From positions 90,529-154,528 of the forward strand of contig CACNVX010000001.1 in NCBI GenBank assembly GCA_902624045.1: a DNA stretch of 64,000 nt, read 5' to 3'. Of the stretch, positions 10,103 through 19,595 are shown piece by piece. Within the stretch, counting starts at the first letter, position 1, and each line of letters opens with the position of its first letter. Under the pieces are notes generated by a model. The model was not told the DNA's origin and ran no database searches. It was given only the letters and a program-made list of their open reading frames with translations. Position numbers and translations under genes: made by a program. The stretch is from an uncultured Pelagibacteraceae bacterium (GTDB lineage: Bacteria > Pseudomonadota > Alphaproteobacteria > Pelagibacterales > Pelagibacteraceae).

Positions 10103-11920
10103 GTGTTTAGTTCAAATTCCACTAGTCAGAATACCCTTATTGTAAGTCTTAAGATTAAATTATCAAAATTGTTGCTTCAACCTACATTTTTAATTGGAAT
10201 TGTGCTTGTGATAATATTGTCTTACCTAGTTATTGCTCCAATAGTTTCAATTTTTTCAAATTCAGTATCTTTAACAATGATGGATGCAATGCTGTCCGGT
10301 GGAAAAGATGGTGAATTTACATATAAATATATTGATAGAGTTTTTACTTCTTCTATTAGCGAAAAGATTTTTTGGATACCTTTAAAGAATTCTATAACAG
10401 TCTCTTTTTTTGCAACATTAATCGCATTAACCTTAGGTTTAATTTTAGCATCTCTAGTCACTAGCACTAATATTTTAGGAAGAAAATACTTAGGATTTCT
10501 TTTAATAATTCCTTACATGTTGCCATCTCAAGCTATGGCAACTGCATGGCTAACAATGTTTAAAAATAGAAAAATTAGCGGGCCCCAGGGAATGCTTGAG
10601 TCATTTGGAATTACACCTCCAGACTGGCTAGCTTACGGTCCATTACCAATTTCAATATGTATGGCTTTAAGCTATTTTCCATTTGCATTTCTTCTTTTTT
10701 CAAGTGCACTTAGTAAAATTGATATTCAATTAGAGGAAGTTGCCTCAACTTTTGGAGCTAAAACTAAAGCAATATGGTCAAAAATTATTTTACCACTTTT
10801 GATACCTACAACCATGTCAGTTTTATTGTTAACAGTTGCAAGGACTCTGGGGACTTTTGCAACTCCATATATCCTAGGCACACCAGCGAAATATACTTTA
10901 CTTTCAACTTCATTGTATTCAAGTGTAAGGTCTAATGACTCAGGTGTTGTTGCTGTTATAGCAATTGTATTAAGTCTAATTGGTCTGATGTTACTTTTAG
11001 TTGATATTTGGGTCGTGAGAAAATGGCAGAGATTTGTCACAGTAGGAGGCAAGGGAATTAAACGACAACCATCTAAATTAGGTGTCTTTAGAATGCCAAC
11101 TACTATTTTTGCTTGGATAATTTTTTTAATAGCTGCATTGGGACCATTTATAGTTTTAGCCTTATCCACTTTGATGAGAGAACCAGGTAATTTTGCTTTT
11201 TCAAATTTTGGGTTAGCATATTGGACAGGTGTAAATGTTCCTGGAATGGATCAACCCGGTATTTTTACTAGCCCAGAAGTAATAACAGCTCTTAAAAATA
11301 GCTTTTTAATCGCTGGATCTGCAGCATTAATTTGTGGAATTTTAGGTTTATTAATTGGTTATGCAGTTGTACGTTTACCAGGAACTTTAATTTCAGGTTT
11401 TTTGAGACAAATATCTTTTCTACCATATTTAATGCCAGGTTTAGCTTTTGCTGCAGCTTATTTATCTCTCTTTGCTGTTTCTAGAGGGCCTATACCAGCA
11501 TTGTACGGATCAATGAGCCTATTAATTCTTGTGATGGTAGTTACATATCTACCTTATGCTTCAAGATCAGGTATTTCTGCTATGATGCAAGTTGGTCCTG
11601 AACCTGAGGAAGCAGGTATGGTTTTGGGTGCTGGTTTTTGGAGAAGAATAACAACAATACTGGCTCCATTACAAAAATCTGCATTAATCATTGCTATAAT
11701 TCTTCCATTTATAACTGGAATGAAAGAATTAAGTTTAGTTGTAATGCTCGTTACGCCAGGAACAGAATTATTAACAACTCAATCAATAAGATTTTTAGAT
11801 TTTGGCTACACACAACTTGCAAACGCAACTATATTAATTATTGGAGTGGTTGTAATGATTTCTGTTTTAATTTTAAATAGAGTAACAAAAACAAATCTTG
11901 CTTCAGGTCTAGGAGGATAA
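10103..11920 (+). CDS. ABC transporter permease, fused double-domain (FbpB/AfuB type)
   Basis: A 605-residue inner-membrane protein made of two homologous permease halves, each with about six helices. The cytoplasmic EAA-like loops are EEVASTFGAKTKAIWSKIILPLL in the first half and EEAGMVLGAGFWRRITTILAPL in the second. The start is GTG 10103 with an AAAGAGG ribosome site. A single fused permease serving as both transmembrane halves is typical of the ferric-iron and aminoethylphosphonate ABC family. The ATPase gene follows with no gap. Confidence 0.92.
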   Translation: MFSSNSTSQNTLIVSLKIKLSKLLLQPTFLIGIVLVIILSYLVIAPIVSIFSNSVSLTMMDAMLSGGKDGEFTYKYIDRVFTSSISEKIFWIPLKNSITVSFFATLIALTLGLILASLVTSTNILGRKYLGFLLIIPYMLPSQAMATAWLTMFKNRKISGPQGMLESFGITPPDWLAYGPLPISICMALSYFPFAFLLFSSALSKIDIQLEEVASTFGAKTKAIWSKIILPLLIPTTMSVLLLTVARTLGTFATPYILGTPAKYTLLSTSLYSSVRSNDSGVVAVIAIVLSLIGLMLLLVDIWVVRKWQRFVTVGGKGIKRQPSKLGVFRMPTTIFAWIIFLIAALGPFIVLALSTLMREPGNFAFSNFGLAYWTGVNVPGMDQPGIFTSPEVITALKNSFLIAGSAALICGILGLLIGYAVVRLPGTLISGFLRQISFLPYLMPGLAFAAAYLSLFAVSRGPIPALYGSMSLLILVMVVTYLPYASRSGISAMMQVGPEPEEAGMVLGAGFWRRITTILAPLQKSALIIAIILPFITGMKELSLVVMLVTPGTELLTTQSIRFLDFGYTQLANATILIIGVVVMISVLILNRVTKTNLASGLGG

Positions 11921-12988
11921 ATGTCTGAAATAAAACTAAAATCGATTATTAAAAATTTTGGTGGAAACTCAATTGCTGTAGACAATCTATCGGAAACTTT
12001 TCCAGCTGGAGAATTCGTTTGTTTACTAGGTCCTTCTGGATGTGGAAAAACAACTACTTTAAGAATGATTGCAGGTTTAGAAACACCTGATAGTGGTGAA
12101 ATATTTTATGGAGATAAAACTTTCTTTTCTTCAAAAACTGGAGAATTAATTAAAACTGAAAACAGAAACCTTGGACTAATGTTTCAAAGTTATGCCTTAT
12201 GGCCACACATGACAGTTTATAAAAATATTATTTTTGGGTTAGAAATGCAGAAAAAATCTCTAGAAGAAAAAGAAAAGAGATATTTAGAGCTAGAAAAACT
12301 TTTTCATCTCGAAAATTTTAGAGATCGATATCCATCAGAACTATCTGGAGGACAACAACAGCGTGTTGCGTTAGCAAGAATGCTCGCAATAAAACCAAGT
12401 TTATTATTACTCGATGAACCTTTGTCAAATCTTGATTCAAATTTACGTCTTGAAATGAGATCAGAACTTAAAAGGCTTCATCACAACTTAGGATGTACTA
12501 TAATTTTTGTTACTCACGACCAAATGGAGGCTATGACCTTAGCAACATCAATTGCAGTAATGAATGACGGTAAAATAGAACAAATTGATAAACCAATGGA
12601 GATTTATAATAATCCAAAATCTTTATTTGTTGCAAAATTTGTTGGAAGCCCACAAATGAATATTGTTAATTCAAAGAAAGATGAAAAATTAGCTACTTGT
12701 CTTTCAAAAAAAATTAATATTGAAAAAGAAAAGGTAAAAAATTTTGGTATAAGACCTGAAACAATGAAAATGGTCAAACAGGATGATGGTGATATCAATG
12801 GAACTATTGAAACTATCCAACCAACTGGTGCAGATTGGATAGTTGGTGTAAATGTTTATGGCAAATCTTTGTTTTTAATTAGTTCAGACCCACCTATAGG
12901 CAAAGAGAACGATACAGTAGGAATTTTTTTTAAACCTGAAGACTGTCATTCTTTCGATAATAATGATTTAAGAATTATAAAAAATTAA
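11921..12988 (+). CDS. ABC transporter ATPase (FbpC/PotA type)
   Basis: A 355-residue ATPase with Walker A GPSGCGKTT, Q-loop FQSYALWPHMTV, signature [15 protein letters not shown], Walker B LLLLDEPLSNLD and the H-loop THDQMEAM. A C-terminal TOBE-like beta domain begins near residue 240, as in the CUT1/FbpC group. It energises the upstream permease. Its TAA stop overlaps the TAA of convergent pncC (shared TTAA), so no space remains for a separate terminator. Confidence 0.94.
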   Translation: MSEIKLKSIIKNFGGNSIAVDNLSETFPAGEFVCLLGPSGCGKTTTLRMIAGLETPDSGEIFYGDKTFFSSKTGELIKTENRNLGLMFQSYALWPHMTVYKNIIFGLEMQKKSLEEKEKRYLELEKLFHLENFRDRYPSELSGGQQQRVALARMLAIKPSLLLLDEPLSNLDSNLRLEMRSELKRLHHNLGCTIIFVTHDQMEAMTLATSIAVMNDGKIEQIDKPMEIYNNPKSLFVAKFVGSPQMNIVNSKKDEKLATCLSKKINIEKEKVKNFGIRPETMKMVKQDDGDINGTIETIQPTGADWIVGVNVYGKSLFLISSDPPIGKENDTVGIFFKPEDCHSFDNNDLRIIKN

Positions 12989-13449
12989 ATCAAATTTATA
13001 ACTGTTTTAATTACCTCTTTTACTGTTAATTTTTGAATAGAATTTCGGTTTTTAGATTTAAATTTTTTTTCTTTAATAAGTAAAGTTTTACCTTTTTTAA
13101 ATCCAATATAAACAAGACCAACAGGTTTTTCTTTTGATCCACCGCCTGGTCCAGCTATTCCAGTTATTGATAAATTGATTTTACTCTTTGAAATTTTAGA
13201 TAAATTTTGAACCATTGCTTTGCAACACTCATGACTTACAGCACCATATTTATTAATAATATTTTTATTAATCTTTAATATCTTTGTTTTTGCTTCATTA
13301 GAGTAAGTTGTAAGACCCATTTTAAAGTACTTGGATGAGTTAGCTAATTTAGTAAAATTATGGGCTAACAATCCTCCCGTACAAGATTCCGCAACAGATA
13401 TTGTTAATTTTTTCTTAATTAATTTTTTATGAAGTAATTCAATACTCAT
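12985..13449 (-). CDS. pncC: CinA C-terminal domain protein, nicotinamide-nucleotide amidohydrolase
   Basis: Deamidates NMN to nicotinate mononucleotide in the pyridine-nucleotide salvage cycle. It contains the VAESCTGG active-site motif near residue 20, YSNEAK, GAVSHE and GIAGPGGGSKEKPVGLVYIG. Only the C-terminal CinA domain is present, the stand-alone form. I prefer ATG 13449 over the track's start at 13464, because its A overlaps the pgpA stop (TAATG) and the motif then sits at its usual depth. Confidence 0.92.
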   Translation of the reverse strand: MSIELLHKKLIKKKLTISVAESCTGGLLAHNFTKLANSSKYFKMGLTTYSNEAKTKILKINKNIINKYGAVSHECCKAMVQNLSKISKSKINLSITGIAGPGGGSKEKPVGLVYIGFKKGKTLLIKEKKFKSKNRNSIQKLTVKEVIKTVINLI

Positions 13450-13940
13450 TAAAATTTTAAACAAAGTAAATATATTAGTATCATAGAATATAATCCTGCA
13501 ATTATATCGTCCATAATTATTCCAAAATAGTTCTTGTAGTTTTTATCAAAATAATTAACTGGAAACGGTTTTAAGATGTCAAAAAATCTAAAAAATATAA
13601 AAGACAAAATGTAATAAACCTCAATAGAAACACTTACATGATTAGCTTGGTTTAAATACAGCAATAATATTAAAGGCATTGATTGACCTAAAACCTCGTC
13701 GATTACAATTTGTCGTGGATCCTTATTTTTAAATTCAGACTCTGAATCTTTTACTGCATAAAAAGAGTAGAAAAATAAAATAATAAAAAAAATTATTGAA
13801 AATTTTAGATCAGTATATCCAACTATTTCATAAGCAATGTAAATAAAAATAGTAGTTACAGCTGAAGTAACTGTACCAGGTATTTTAGTTAAATATCCAT
13901 AACCGAAGAATGTAGACACTAAGACATTTATTTTCTTCAT
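13449..13940 (-). CDS. pgpA: Phosphatidylglycerophosphatase A
   Basis: Dephosphorylates phosphatidylglycerol phosphate in the inner membrane. The STFFGYGYLTKIPGT opening, the catalytic DPRQIVIDEVLGQ block and several hydrophobic helices define the PgpA family. I place the start at the internal ATG 13940 (MKKINVLV) rather than 13955, because it makes an ATGA overlap with the ispDF stop. Length is then about 163 residues, as usual. It sits between ispDF and pncC in a coupled minus-strand operon. Confidence 0.93.
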   Translation of the reverse strand: MKKINVLVSTFFGYGYLTKIPGTVTSAVTTIFIYIAYEIVGYTDLKFSIIFFIILFFYSFYAVKDSESEFKNKDPRQIVIDEVLGQSMPLILLLYLNQANHVSVSIEVYYILSFIFFRFFDILKPFPVNYFDKNYKNYFGIIMDDIIAGLYSMILIYLLCLKF

Positions 13941-15037
13941 TTTGATATTGAGCAAATAACTTCACAAGCTATTGCTTTTTCCTTTCCAATTAATCCGAGT
14001 TTCTCTACTGTTTTACCTTTTAAGTTAATTAATTCTTTATCTATATTTAACAAACTTGATAAAGATCTTATTATTTTATCTCTATACTTTGAAACTTTTG
14101 GTTGTTCACATATTAAATTAATATCTAAATTATTTATGTACAATTGATTATTATCTAATATCTCAACTATTGGTTTAAGCATATTGGGTGATCTAATATT
14201 TTTATACTTTTTTTGATTATCAGGGAAATAGGTACCGATATCTTTTTTTCTAATGGCTCCTAGTATTGAGTCTATTATCGAATGAATAATCACATCACCG
14301 TCTGAATGTCCTTTAAGTCCTGAGTGAAAAGGTATTTTTATTCCACCTAAATAAAGTTTTTTATTTTTAACTAATCTATGAATATCGAATCCTATACCAA
14401 AAAATATTTTATCATCTTTAATATCCTCTTTATATGTAATTTTATTATTTAAATGTTCTCCTTTTATAAATTTTATTTTTAAATTATTTTCTATAAACAT
14501 TGATGCTTCATCAGTAACATTGCTTTTTTGCTTAATTGATAATTCAAATAAATCCTTGAATTTAAAAGCCTGAGGTGTTTGTGTTAAAAATGAATTATTA
14601 CGGTTTAAATTAAATAGTTGATTTTTTATTTTATATTTTATTGAATCTTTAGAATTTATCACAGGAATAACTGCCTTATTTTTTTTAAGTGATATAATTA
14701 AATTATTTAAAAGCTTAATGCTAAAATTAGGTCTTGCTGCATCATGTATTAATACATTGATTGGTTTTAATTTTTTAATATATTTTAACGCTATTAATGA
14801 TGAATCAGATCTTTCTTTTCCACCTTTTATTATAGAAACTTTTTTATGAAACTTTTCTTTAATTAATTTTTGGTTATTTACTACTAATATAATTTTCTTG
14901 AAAAGTTTTGATTTAATAGCTTTTTCTATAGAATGTTTAAAAACAGCCTTGTTTTTATAAATATTAAATTGTTTTGGTTTATTTGAATTAAATCTTTTGC
15001 TTTGTCCTGATGCTAGTATTATAAAATAATTATTCAT
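13937..15037 (-). CDS. ispDF: Bifunctional IspD/IspF of the MEP isoprenoid pathway
   Basis: Two fused enzymes in 366 residues. The N-terminal about 205 residues form MEP cytidylyltransferase, with nucleotide loop LASGQSKRFNSNKPKQF, HDAARP and QTPQAF. The C-terminal about 155 residues form MECDP synthase, with metal site GIGFDIHRL, HSGLKGHSDGDV and GKTVEKLG. Fusion of IspD to IspF is characteristic of alphaproteobacteria. First gene of ispDF-pgpA-pncC, divergent from ntrY with only about 20 bases between starts. Confidence 0.96.
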   Translation of the reverse strand: MNNYFIILASGQSKRFNSNKPKQFNIYKNKAVFKHSIEKAIKSKLFKKIILVVNNQKLIKEKFHKKVSIIKGGKERSDSSLIALKYIKKLKPINVLIHDAARPNFSIKLLNNLIISLKKNKAVIPVINSKDSIKYKIKNQLFNLNRNNSFLTQTPQAFKFKDLFELSIKQKSNVTDEASMFIENNLKIKFIKGEHLNNKITYKEDIKDDKIFFGIGFDIHRLVKNKKLYLGGIKIPFHSGLKGHSDGDVIIHSIIDSILGAIRKKDIGTYFPDNQKKYKNIRSPNMLKPIVEILDNNQLYINNLDINLICEQPKVSKYRDKIIRSLSSLLNIDKELINLKGKTVEKLGLIGKEKAIACEVICSISK

Positions 15038-15060
15038 TTTAATTGGTAATTTATATTCAA

Positions 15061-16848
15061 ATGATCGATTTTATTAAAAAAAATATATATTTAATAATAT
15101 TATTTATTATCACATTATCGATAGGTTTTTTAACGTTTTTAACTTTTTTAGACAAAGGTTTGATAAAACTATCAGATCAAAATTTACAAATTTTGTTAGT
15201 TCTTAATATTTGCCTCTTATTTGCTCTCTTTATTTTCATTTTTTTTGAAATTAAGCGAGCAATAAAGAACGATATTGATAAAGATGGTCTAAAATCAAAC
15301 AAAAAATATATAACCTATTTTGGTTTATTCACTCTAATACCCTCAGTTTTAATCTCGATATTTTCTTTATTTTTATTTTCATTCGCGCTTGAAAAATATT
15401 TTGATAAAAAAGTTACTACAGTAGTCAATAATTCTTATGAACTTGCAAGAAATTATGTTGAAGAGATAAAAAATAAAATTCAATCTGATATTGTTTTGAT
15501 AGCATTTGATACGAATAAAAGTAAAAAGTTTTTAAATGATAATGAAAAAGAATATAAAAGATTTTTAGATACCCAAAAAATAATTAGAAATGTTGACGAA
15601 ATCCACGTTATAGATATTAATAAAAAACTGTTGTTCACAACATTAAAAGATGATCAGCCATATATACCACCTGTGGATAGAGCTTTAAACCTTGTTCTTG
15701 ACGATGATAGACCTTTAAAAATAATAAATGCACCTGAAAATATTTCAGCTGCGATAATGAGATTACAAAATTTTAATGATAGATTTTTGTATGTTGTTAA
15801 ATATTTAGATAAGGATATATCAAAATATTTAACCGAATCTCAAGAGGCAATTAATTTTTATTATACTGTTCAAGAAAAAAGCACTGGAATTAAAATATCA
15901 TTTGCAATTATTTATATAATAGTAGTTAGTGTACTTTTATTCGTATCAATATCTATAGCTATTAGATTCTCATCAAGGTTTTTTAGATCTATTAATAATT
16001 TAATTTTTGCATCCACATCGATAGGACAAGGAAATTTTGATGCAAAAGTTCCTGAGGTTAAGACCGATAAAGATTTGGAAGCTCTAAACAAAAATTTTAA
16101 TTTAATGATTGATAGATTAAAAAGCCAACAAGAAAAATTAATAATTAATGAGAGGCATGAGGCTTGGGGAAACTTAGCAAGAAAGCTTGCTCATGAAATT
16201 AAAAATCCACTTACACCAATTCAATTAACAATTGATAGATTGAAAAATAAATATGCAAAACAACTAAATGTAAATAATTCTGAAAATTTTAAAGAGAATC
16301 TTAAAATTATAAATAATCAAATTAAAGTTATTGAGAAGTTAGTCAACGAATTTTCAGATTTTGCAAGAATGCCAAAACCAATATTTAGAAAAAATAATTT
16401 GGTAAACATAATTAATGAAAATATAAATTTGTTAAAAGAATTAGATAATTCTATAAAAATATATTTTAAAAAAAGCTCTGATGAAATTTTATTAGAAAGT
16501 GATAAAGAACAAATAAGTAGGGTTTTTTTAAATTTGATTAAAAATTCTATAGAAAGTATTAATCAAAGAAGTCAAAATAACAGTAGTTTCAACAAAAAAA
16601 TTGGTATTGAACTTACCCAATATGATAACCACATAACCTCTATTATAACAGACAATGGTGTTGGATTTGGTAATTTAAAATCAAATATTAAAGAAATTTT
16701 AAATCCTTATTTTACAACAAAAAAAAATGGAACAGGATTGGGTTTATCAATTGTAAATAAAATTGTTAATGATCACAATGGAAATATTGAATTTATTCCA
16801 TCTAAAGATGGAGCAAAAATAAAAATTAATTTTTATATAATAAAATGA
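15061..16848 (+). CDS. ntrY: NtrY-like sensor histidine kinase, without a PAS domain
   Basis: The track's start at 15043 is a TTG; I use ATG 15061 (MIDFIKKNIY). Three N-terminal helices are followed by an extracytoplasmic part, another helix near residue 285-300, then a HAMP segment (RSINNLIFASTSIGQGNFDAKVPEV). The phosphoacceptor box LARKLAHEIKNPLTPIQL, N box NLIKNSIESI and G box GTGLGLSIV are intact. NtrY kinases usually have a PAS domain between HAMP and the H box and exceed 700 residues; here HAMP runs straight into the kinase core. It overlaps ntrX by four bases. Confidence 0.92.
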   Translation: MIDFIKKNIYLIILFIITLSIGFLTFLTFLDKGLIKLSDQNLQILLVLNICLLFALFIFIFFEIKRAIKNDIDKDGLKSNKKYITYFGLFTLIPSVLISIFSLFLFSFALEKYFDKKVTTVVNNSYELARNYVEEIKNKIQSDIVLIAFDTNKSKKFLNDNEKEYKRFLDTQKIIRNVDEIHVIDINKKLLFTTLKDDQPYIPPVDRALNLVLDDDRPLKIINAPENISAAIMRLQNFNDRFLYVVKYLDKDISKYLTESQEAINFYYTVQEKSTGIKISFAIIYIIVVSVLLFVSISIAIRFSSRFFRSINNLIFASTSIGQGNFDAKVPEVKTDKDLEALNKNFNLMIDRLKSQQEKLIINERHEAWGNLARKLAHEIKNPLTPIQLTIDRLKNKYAKQLNVNNSENFKENLKIINNQIKVIEKLVNEFSDFARMPKPIFRKNNLVNIINENINLLKELDNSIKIYFKKSSDEILLESDKEQISRVFLNLIKNSIESINQRSQNNSSFNKKIGIELTQYDNHITSIITDNGVGFGNLKSNIKEILNPYFTTKKNGTGLGLSIVNKIVNDHNGNIEFIPSKDGAKIKINFYIIK

Positions 16849-18200
16849 GTGCAGAAATTTTAATCGTTGATGATAATGCTGATATAAGAAATATAATAAA
16901 AGAACTCATTATAGATGCTGGTTACAAAACACGTGTTGCTGCTAATTATAAACAAGCTTTATCTGAGATAGACAAAAAATTACCCGATGTAGCTATTTTT
17001 GATGTTAAATTAGACAAAGGAGATAACGATGGTATTGAACTTCTTTCACACATAAAAACTAAAAATATCGATATTCCTGTAATAATAATATCAGGTCATG
17101 CTAATATAGAAATGGCTGTAAAATCTTTACAACACGGTGCATTTGAATTTATAGAAAAACCATTTGATCAAGAAAGATTACTCAACTTTGTTAAAAGAGC
17201 AGTTGAGAATTTTAACTTAAAAAAACAAAATAAAGAATATGAAAGTAAATTGTTTTCTTCTTACGAATTAATCGGTAGCAGCAAAAATATTGTAAATATC
17301 ATTGATCAAATTAACAAAATTTCAATTACCGAAAGCAGAGTGTTTATAAGTGGTCCTTCTGGATCAGGAAAAGAACTAGTTGCTAGAAAAATACATAAAT
17401 CTTCTAATAGAAATAAAAAACCTTTTGTAGTACTAAATGGAGCTCTATTAGATTTTAATAAATATGAATTAGAATTATTTGGAGAAGAAAAAGAAAATGG
17501 TTCTATTTCATACGGTGCTCTTGAAAAAGCAAATAATGGAACTCTTTTGATTGATCAAATTTCAGAAATTCCGTTGGATATTCAATCTAAAATTTTAAGA
17601 GTTTTAACTGATCAAAAATTTAAAAGAGTTAATGGAAGTAATGATATTATTGTAGATGTTAGATTAATTTGTTCATCTAGCAAAGATTTAAAAAAAGAAA
17701 TAGAAATTGGTAACTTTAGAGAAGATCTATTTCATAGAATAAATGTTTTTGAAATTAATATTGAGCCATTAAATCAAAGAATTTCAGATATTCCTCTTTT
17801 AATAAAATATTTTTCAAAAAAAATTTCAGAAAATTATAATATAAAAGAATTAGAAATAGATGAAAACAATAGCTATATTTTAAATCATAATTGGCATGGA
17901 AATGTAAGGGAATTAAGAAATCTAATTGAAAGAATAGCAATATTACAACCTGATACTAAAGATAAAATTTCAAACATTATTAAGGAATCCCTAAAAAACC
18001 TTAATTTCGATGATCAAATTGCTGAAAATAGCCTATCTGTGCCATTAAAAGAGGCTAGAGAAAAATTTGAAAAAGAGTATTTAACTATTCAATTGAAAAA
18101 ATTTAATGGAAATATTTCTAAAACAGCAAACTTTGTTGGCATGGAAAGAAGTGCTTTGCATAGAAAATTAAAAGGCCTAGGTATAAAAGAATTTAATTAA
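16845..18200 (+). CDS. ntrX: NtrX-like response regulator with degenerate AAA+ domain
   Basis: Receiver domain with phosphoacceptor D53 (IFDVKL) and K105 (IEKPF). A central AAA+ domain follows with Walker A GPSGSGKE, then a C-terminal Fis-type helix-turn-helix (NISKTANFVGMERSALHRKLKGLG). Two key features are missing: the GAFTGA loop that touches sigma-54 is replaced by FGEEKENGSISYGA, and Walker B reads LLIDQIS, so the catalytic glutamate is Q238. It therefore probably acts as a DNA-binding regulator, not a sigma-54 remodeler. Partner NtrY is directly upstream and trkA follows immediately. Confidence 0.93.
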   Translation: MSAEILIVDDNADIRNIIKELIIDAGYKTRVAANYKQALSEIDKKLPDVAIFDVKLDKGDNDGIELLSHIKTKNIDIPVIIISGHANIEMAVKSLQHGAFEFIEKPFDQERLLNFVKRAVENFNLKKQNKEYESKLFSSYELIGSSKNIVNIIDQINKISITESRVFISGPSGSGKELVARKIHKSSNRNKKPFVVLNGALLDFNKYELELFGEEKENGSISYGALEKANNGTLLIDQISEIPLDIQSKILRVLTDQKFKRVNGSNDIIVDVRLICSSSKDLKKEIEIGNFREDLFHRINVFEINIEPLNQRISDIPLLIKYFSKKISENYNIKELEIDENNSYILNHNWHGNVRELRNLIERIAILQPDTKDKISNIIKESLKNLNFDDQIAENSLSVPLKEAREKFEKEYLTIQLKKFNGNISKTANFVGMERSALHRKLKGLGIKEFN

Positions 18201-19592
18201 ATGAATATAATCATATGTGGCGCTGGTAGAGTGGGTTTTACTATAGCTAAACAATTAAGCGAACAGGGGCACTCAATTACTGTTATAGACCCATCTAGTG
18301 AGGATATTCAAAAAATTGATGATGCATTAGATGTAAAAGCAATTGTTGGTAAAGGTACGTATCCTTCTATTCTTGAAAAAGCAAATGCTGCTGAAACAGA
18401 TATGATTATTGCAGTAACTCGAAACGATGAAATTAATATGGTTATCTGTCAGATAGCTTTTTCAATTTTTAATATTCAAAAAAAAATAGCCAGAATAAGA
18501 TCTCAAGATTATTTGAACCCAAAATTTACTAGGGTTTATAATAAAGAAAATCTACCAATAGATGTTATTATTTCTCCCGAAATTGAAATTGCTAAATCTA
18601 TTCAAAGAAAGCTTGAAGCACCTGGAGCATTAGATAATGTTCCTTTTGCTGAAAACAAAATAAGGTTATTAGAAATTTTAATCAATGAAAATTGTAATTT
18701 AATAAATATTAAACTTAACAATTTAACAAAAAAATATCCTAATTTAGATGCAAATGTAATTGGCATTATAAGAGATGAAAAATTTTTTATACCAAAGAAA
18801 AATGATGATATTAAAAAAGATGACAAAATTTATGTTATTATTAACTCTTCTCAAATGTTAGAAACTTTAGAAGCATTTGGTCATAATGAAAAAGTTTCTA
18901 ATAAAATTTTGATAGTGGGGGGTGGTAATATTGGCTTTAATTTAGCCAAAAATCTTGAAGAAAGACAAGATGCTGTTCGTGTAAAAATTATTGAAAAAAA
19001 TAAAGAAAGAGCAGAATTTCTTGCAAATGAATTAAACAATTCAATAGTTATTAATGGAGATGCACTCGATGAAGAAGTTTTAGTTGAAGCAAATTTAGAG
19101 GAAGCTGAAACTGTTCTTGCTTTAACAAATGACGATGAAGATAATTTAATGGTAAGTGTATTAGTAGAAAAGTTTGCAAAAGATGAAAAAGATATAAGTG
19201 ATAAAAGAACTATGGCACTGATTAATAAACCTAATTATTCATTGTTGCAAAACTCTCTAAAAATTGATGATTTAATTGATCCTAGAATGAATACAGTTTC
19301 AAGTATTTTAAAACATGTTCATAAAGGCACTATTGAGACAGCATACACAATTATGAACGGTGAATATGAAGTCATAGAAGCTGAAATCATTGAAACATCT
19401 GAATTGATAAATAGAGAATTAAAAAATTCTGACTTGCCAGAGGAAATAAGAATTGGAGCAGTACTAAGAGAAAAAAAAATAATAATACCAAGATCAAATT
19501 TTGTATTCCAGAAAGACGATAAAGTCGTTTTTCTTGCAAAAAAGGACACTATTTCAATAGTTGAAAATATATTTAGAATTAGTTCTATCTAA
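18201..19592 (+). CDS. trkA: Trk potassium uptake regulatory subunit TrkA
   Basis: Cytoplasmic gating subunit of the Trk K+ channel complex. The 463 residues hold two RCK_N Rossmann domains, with NAD-binding loops IICGAGRVGFTIAKQL at residue 4 and ILIVGGGNIGFNLAKNL near residue 235. Each is followed by an RCK_C domain. It begins at the base after the ntrX stop and is four bases from trkH, forming ntrY-ntrX-trkA-trkH, a common alphaproteobacterial order. Confidence 0.96.
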   Translation: MNIIICGAGRVGFTIAKQLSEQGHSITVIDPSSEDIQKIDDALDVKAIVGKGTYPSILEKANAAETDMIIAVTRNDEINMVICQIAFSIFNIQKKIARIRSQDYLNPKFTRVYNKENLPIDVIISPEIEIAKSIQRKLEAPGALDNVPFAENKIRLLEILINENCNLINIKLNNLTKKYPNLDANVIGIIRDEKFFIPKKNDDIKKDDKIYVIINSSQMLETLEAFGHNEKVSNKILIVGGGNIGFNLAKNLEERQDAVRVKIIEKNKERAEFLANELNNSIVINGDALDEEVLVEANLEEAETVLALTNDDEDNLMVSVLVEKFAKDEKDISDKRTMALINKPNYSLLQNSLKIDDLIDPRMNTVSSILKHVHKGTIETAYTIMNGEYEVIEAEIIETSELINRELKNSDLPEEIRIGAVLREKKIIIPRSNFVFQKDDKVVFLAKKDTISIVENIFRISSI

Positions 19593-19595
19593 TAA

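Noticed and set aside
10726-11169. 147-residue minus-strand ORF inside the ABC permease gene
   Set aside because: It is antisense to a well-supported permease, with no ribosome site or recognisable domain. The same applies to 22773-23057, 11638-11880 and the other shadow ORFs.
15043-15060. Extended NtrY start at 15043
   Set aside because: It is a TTG codon adding MVIYIQ before a good ATG at 15061, which precedes the first helix properly.
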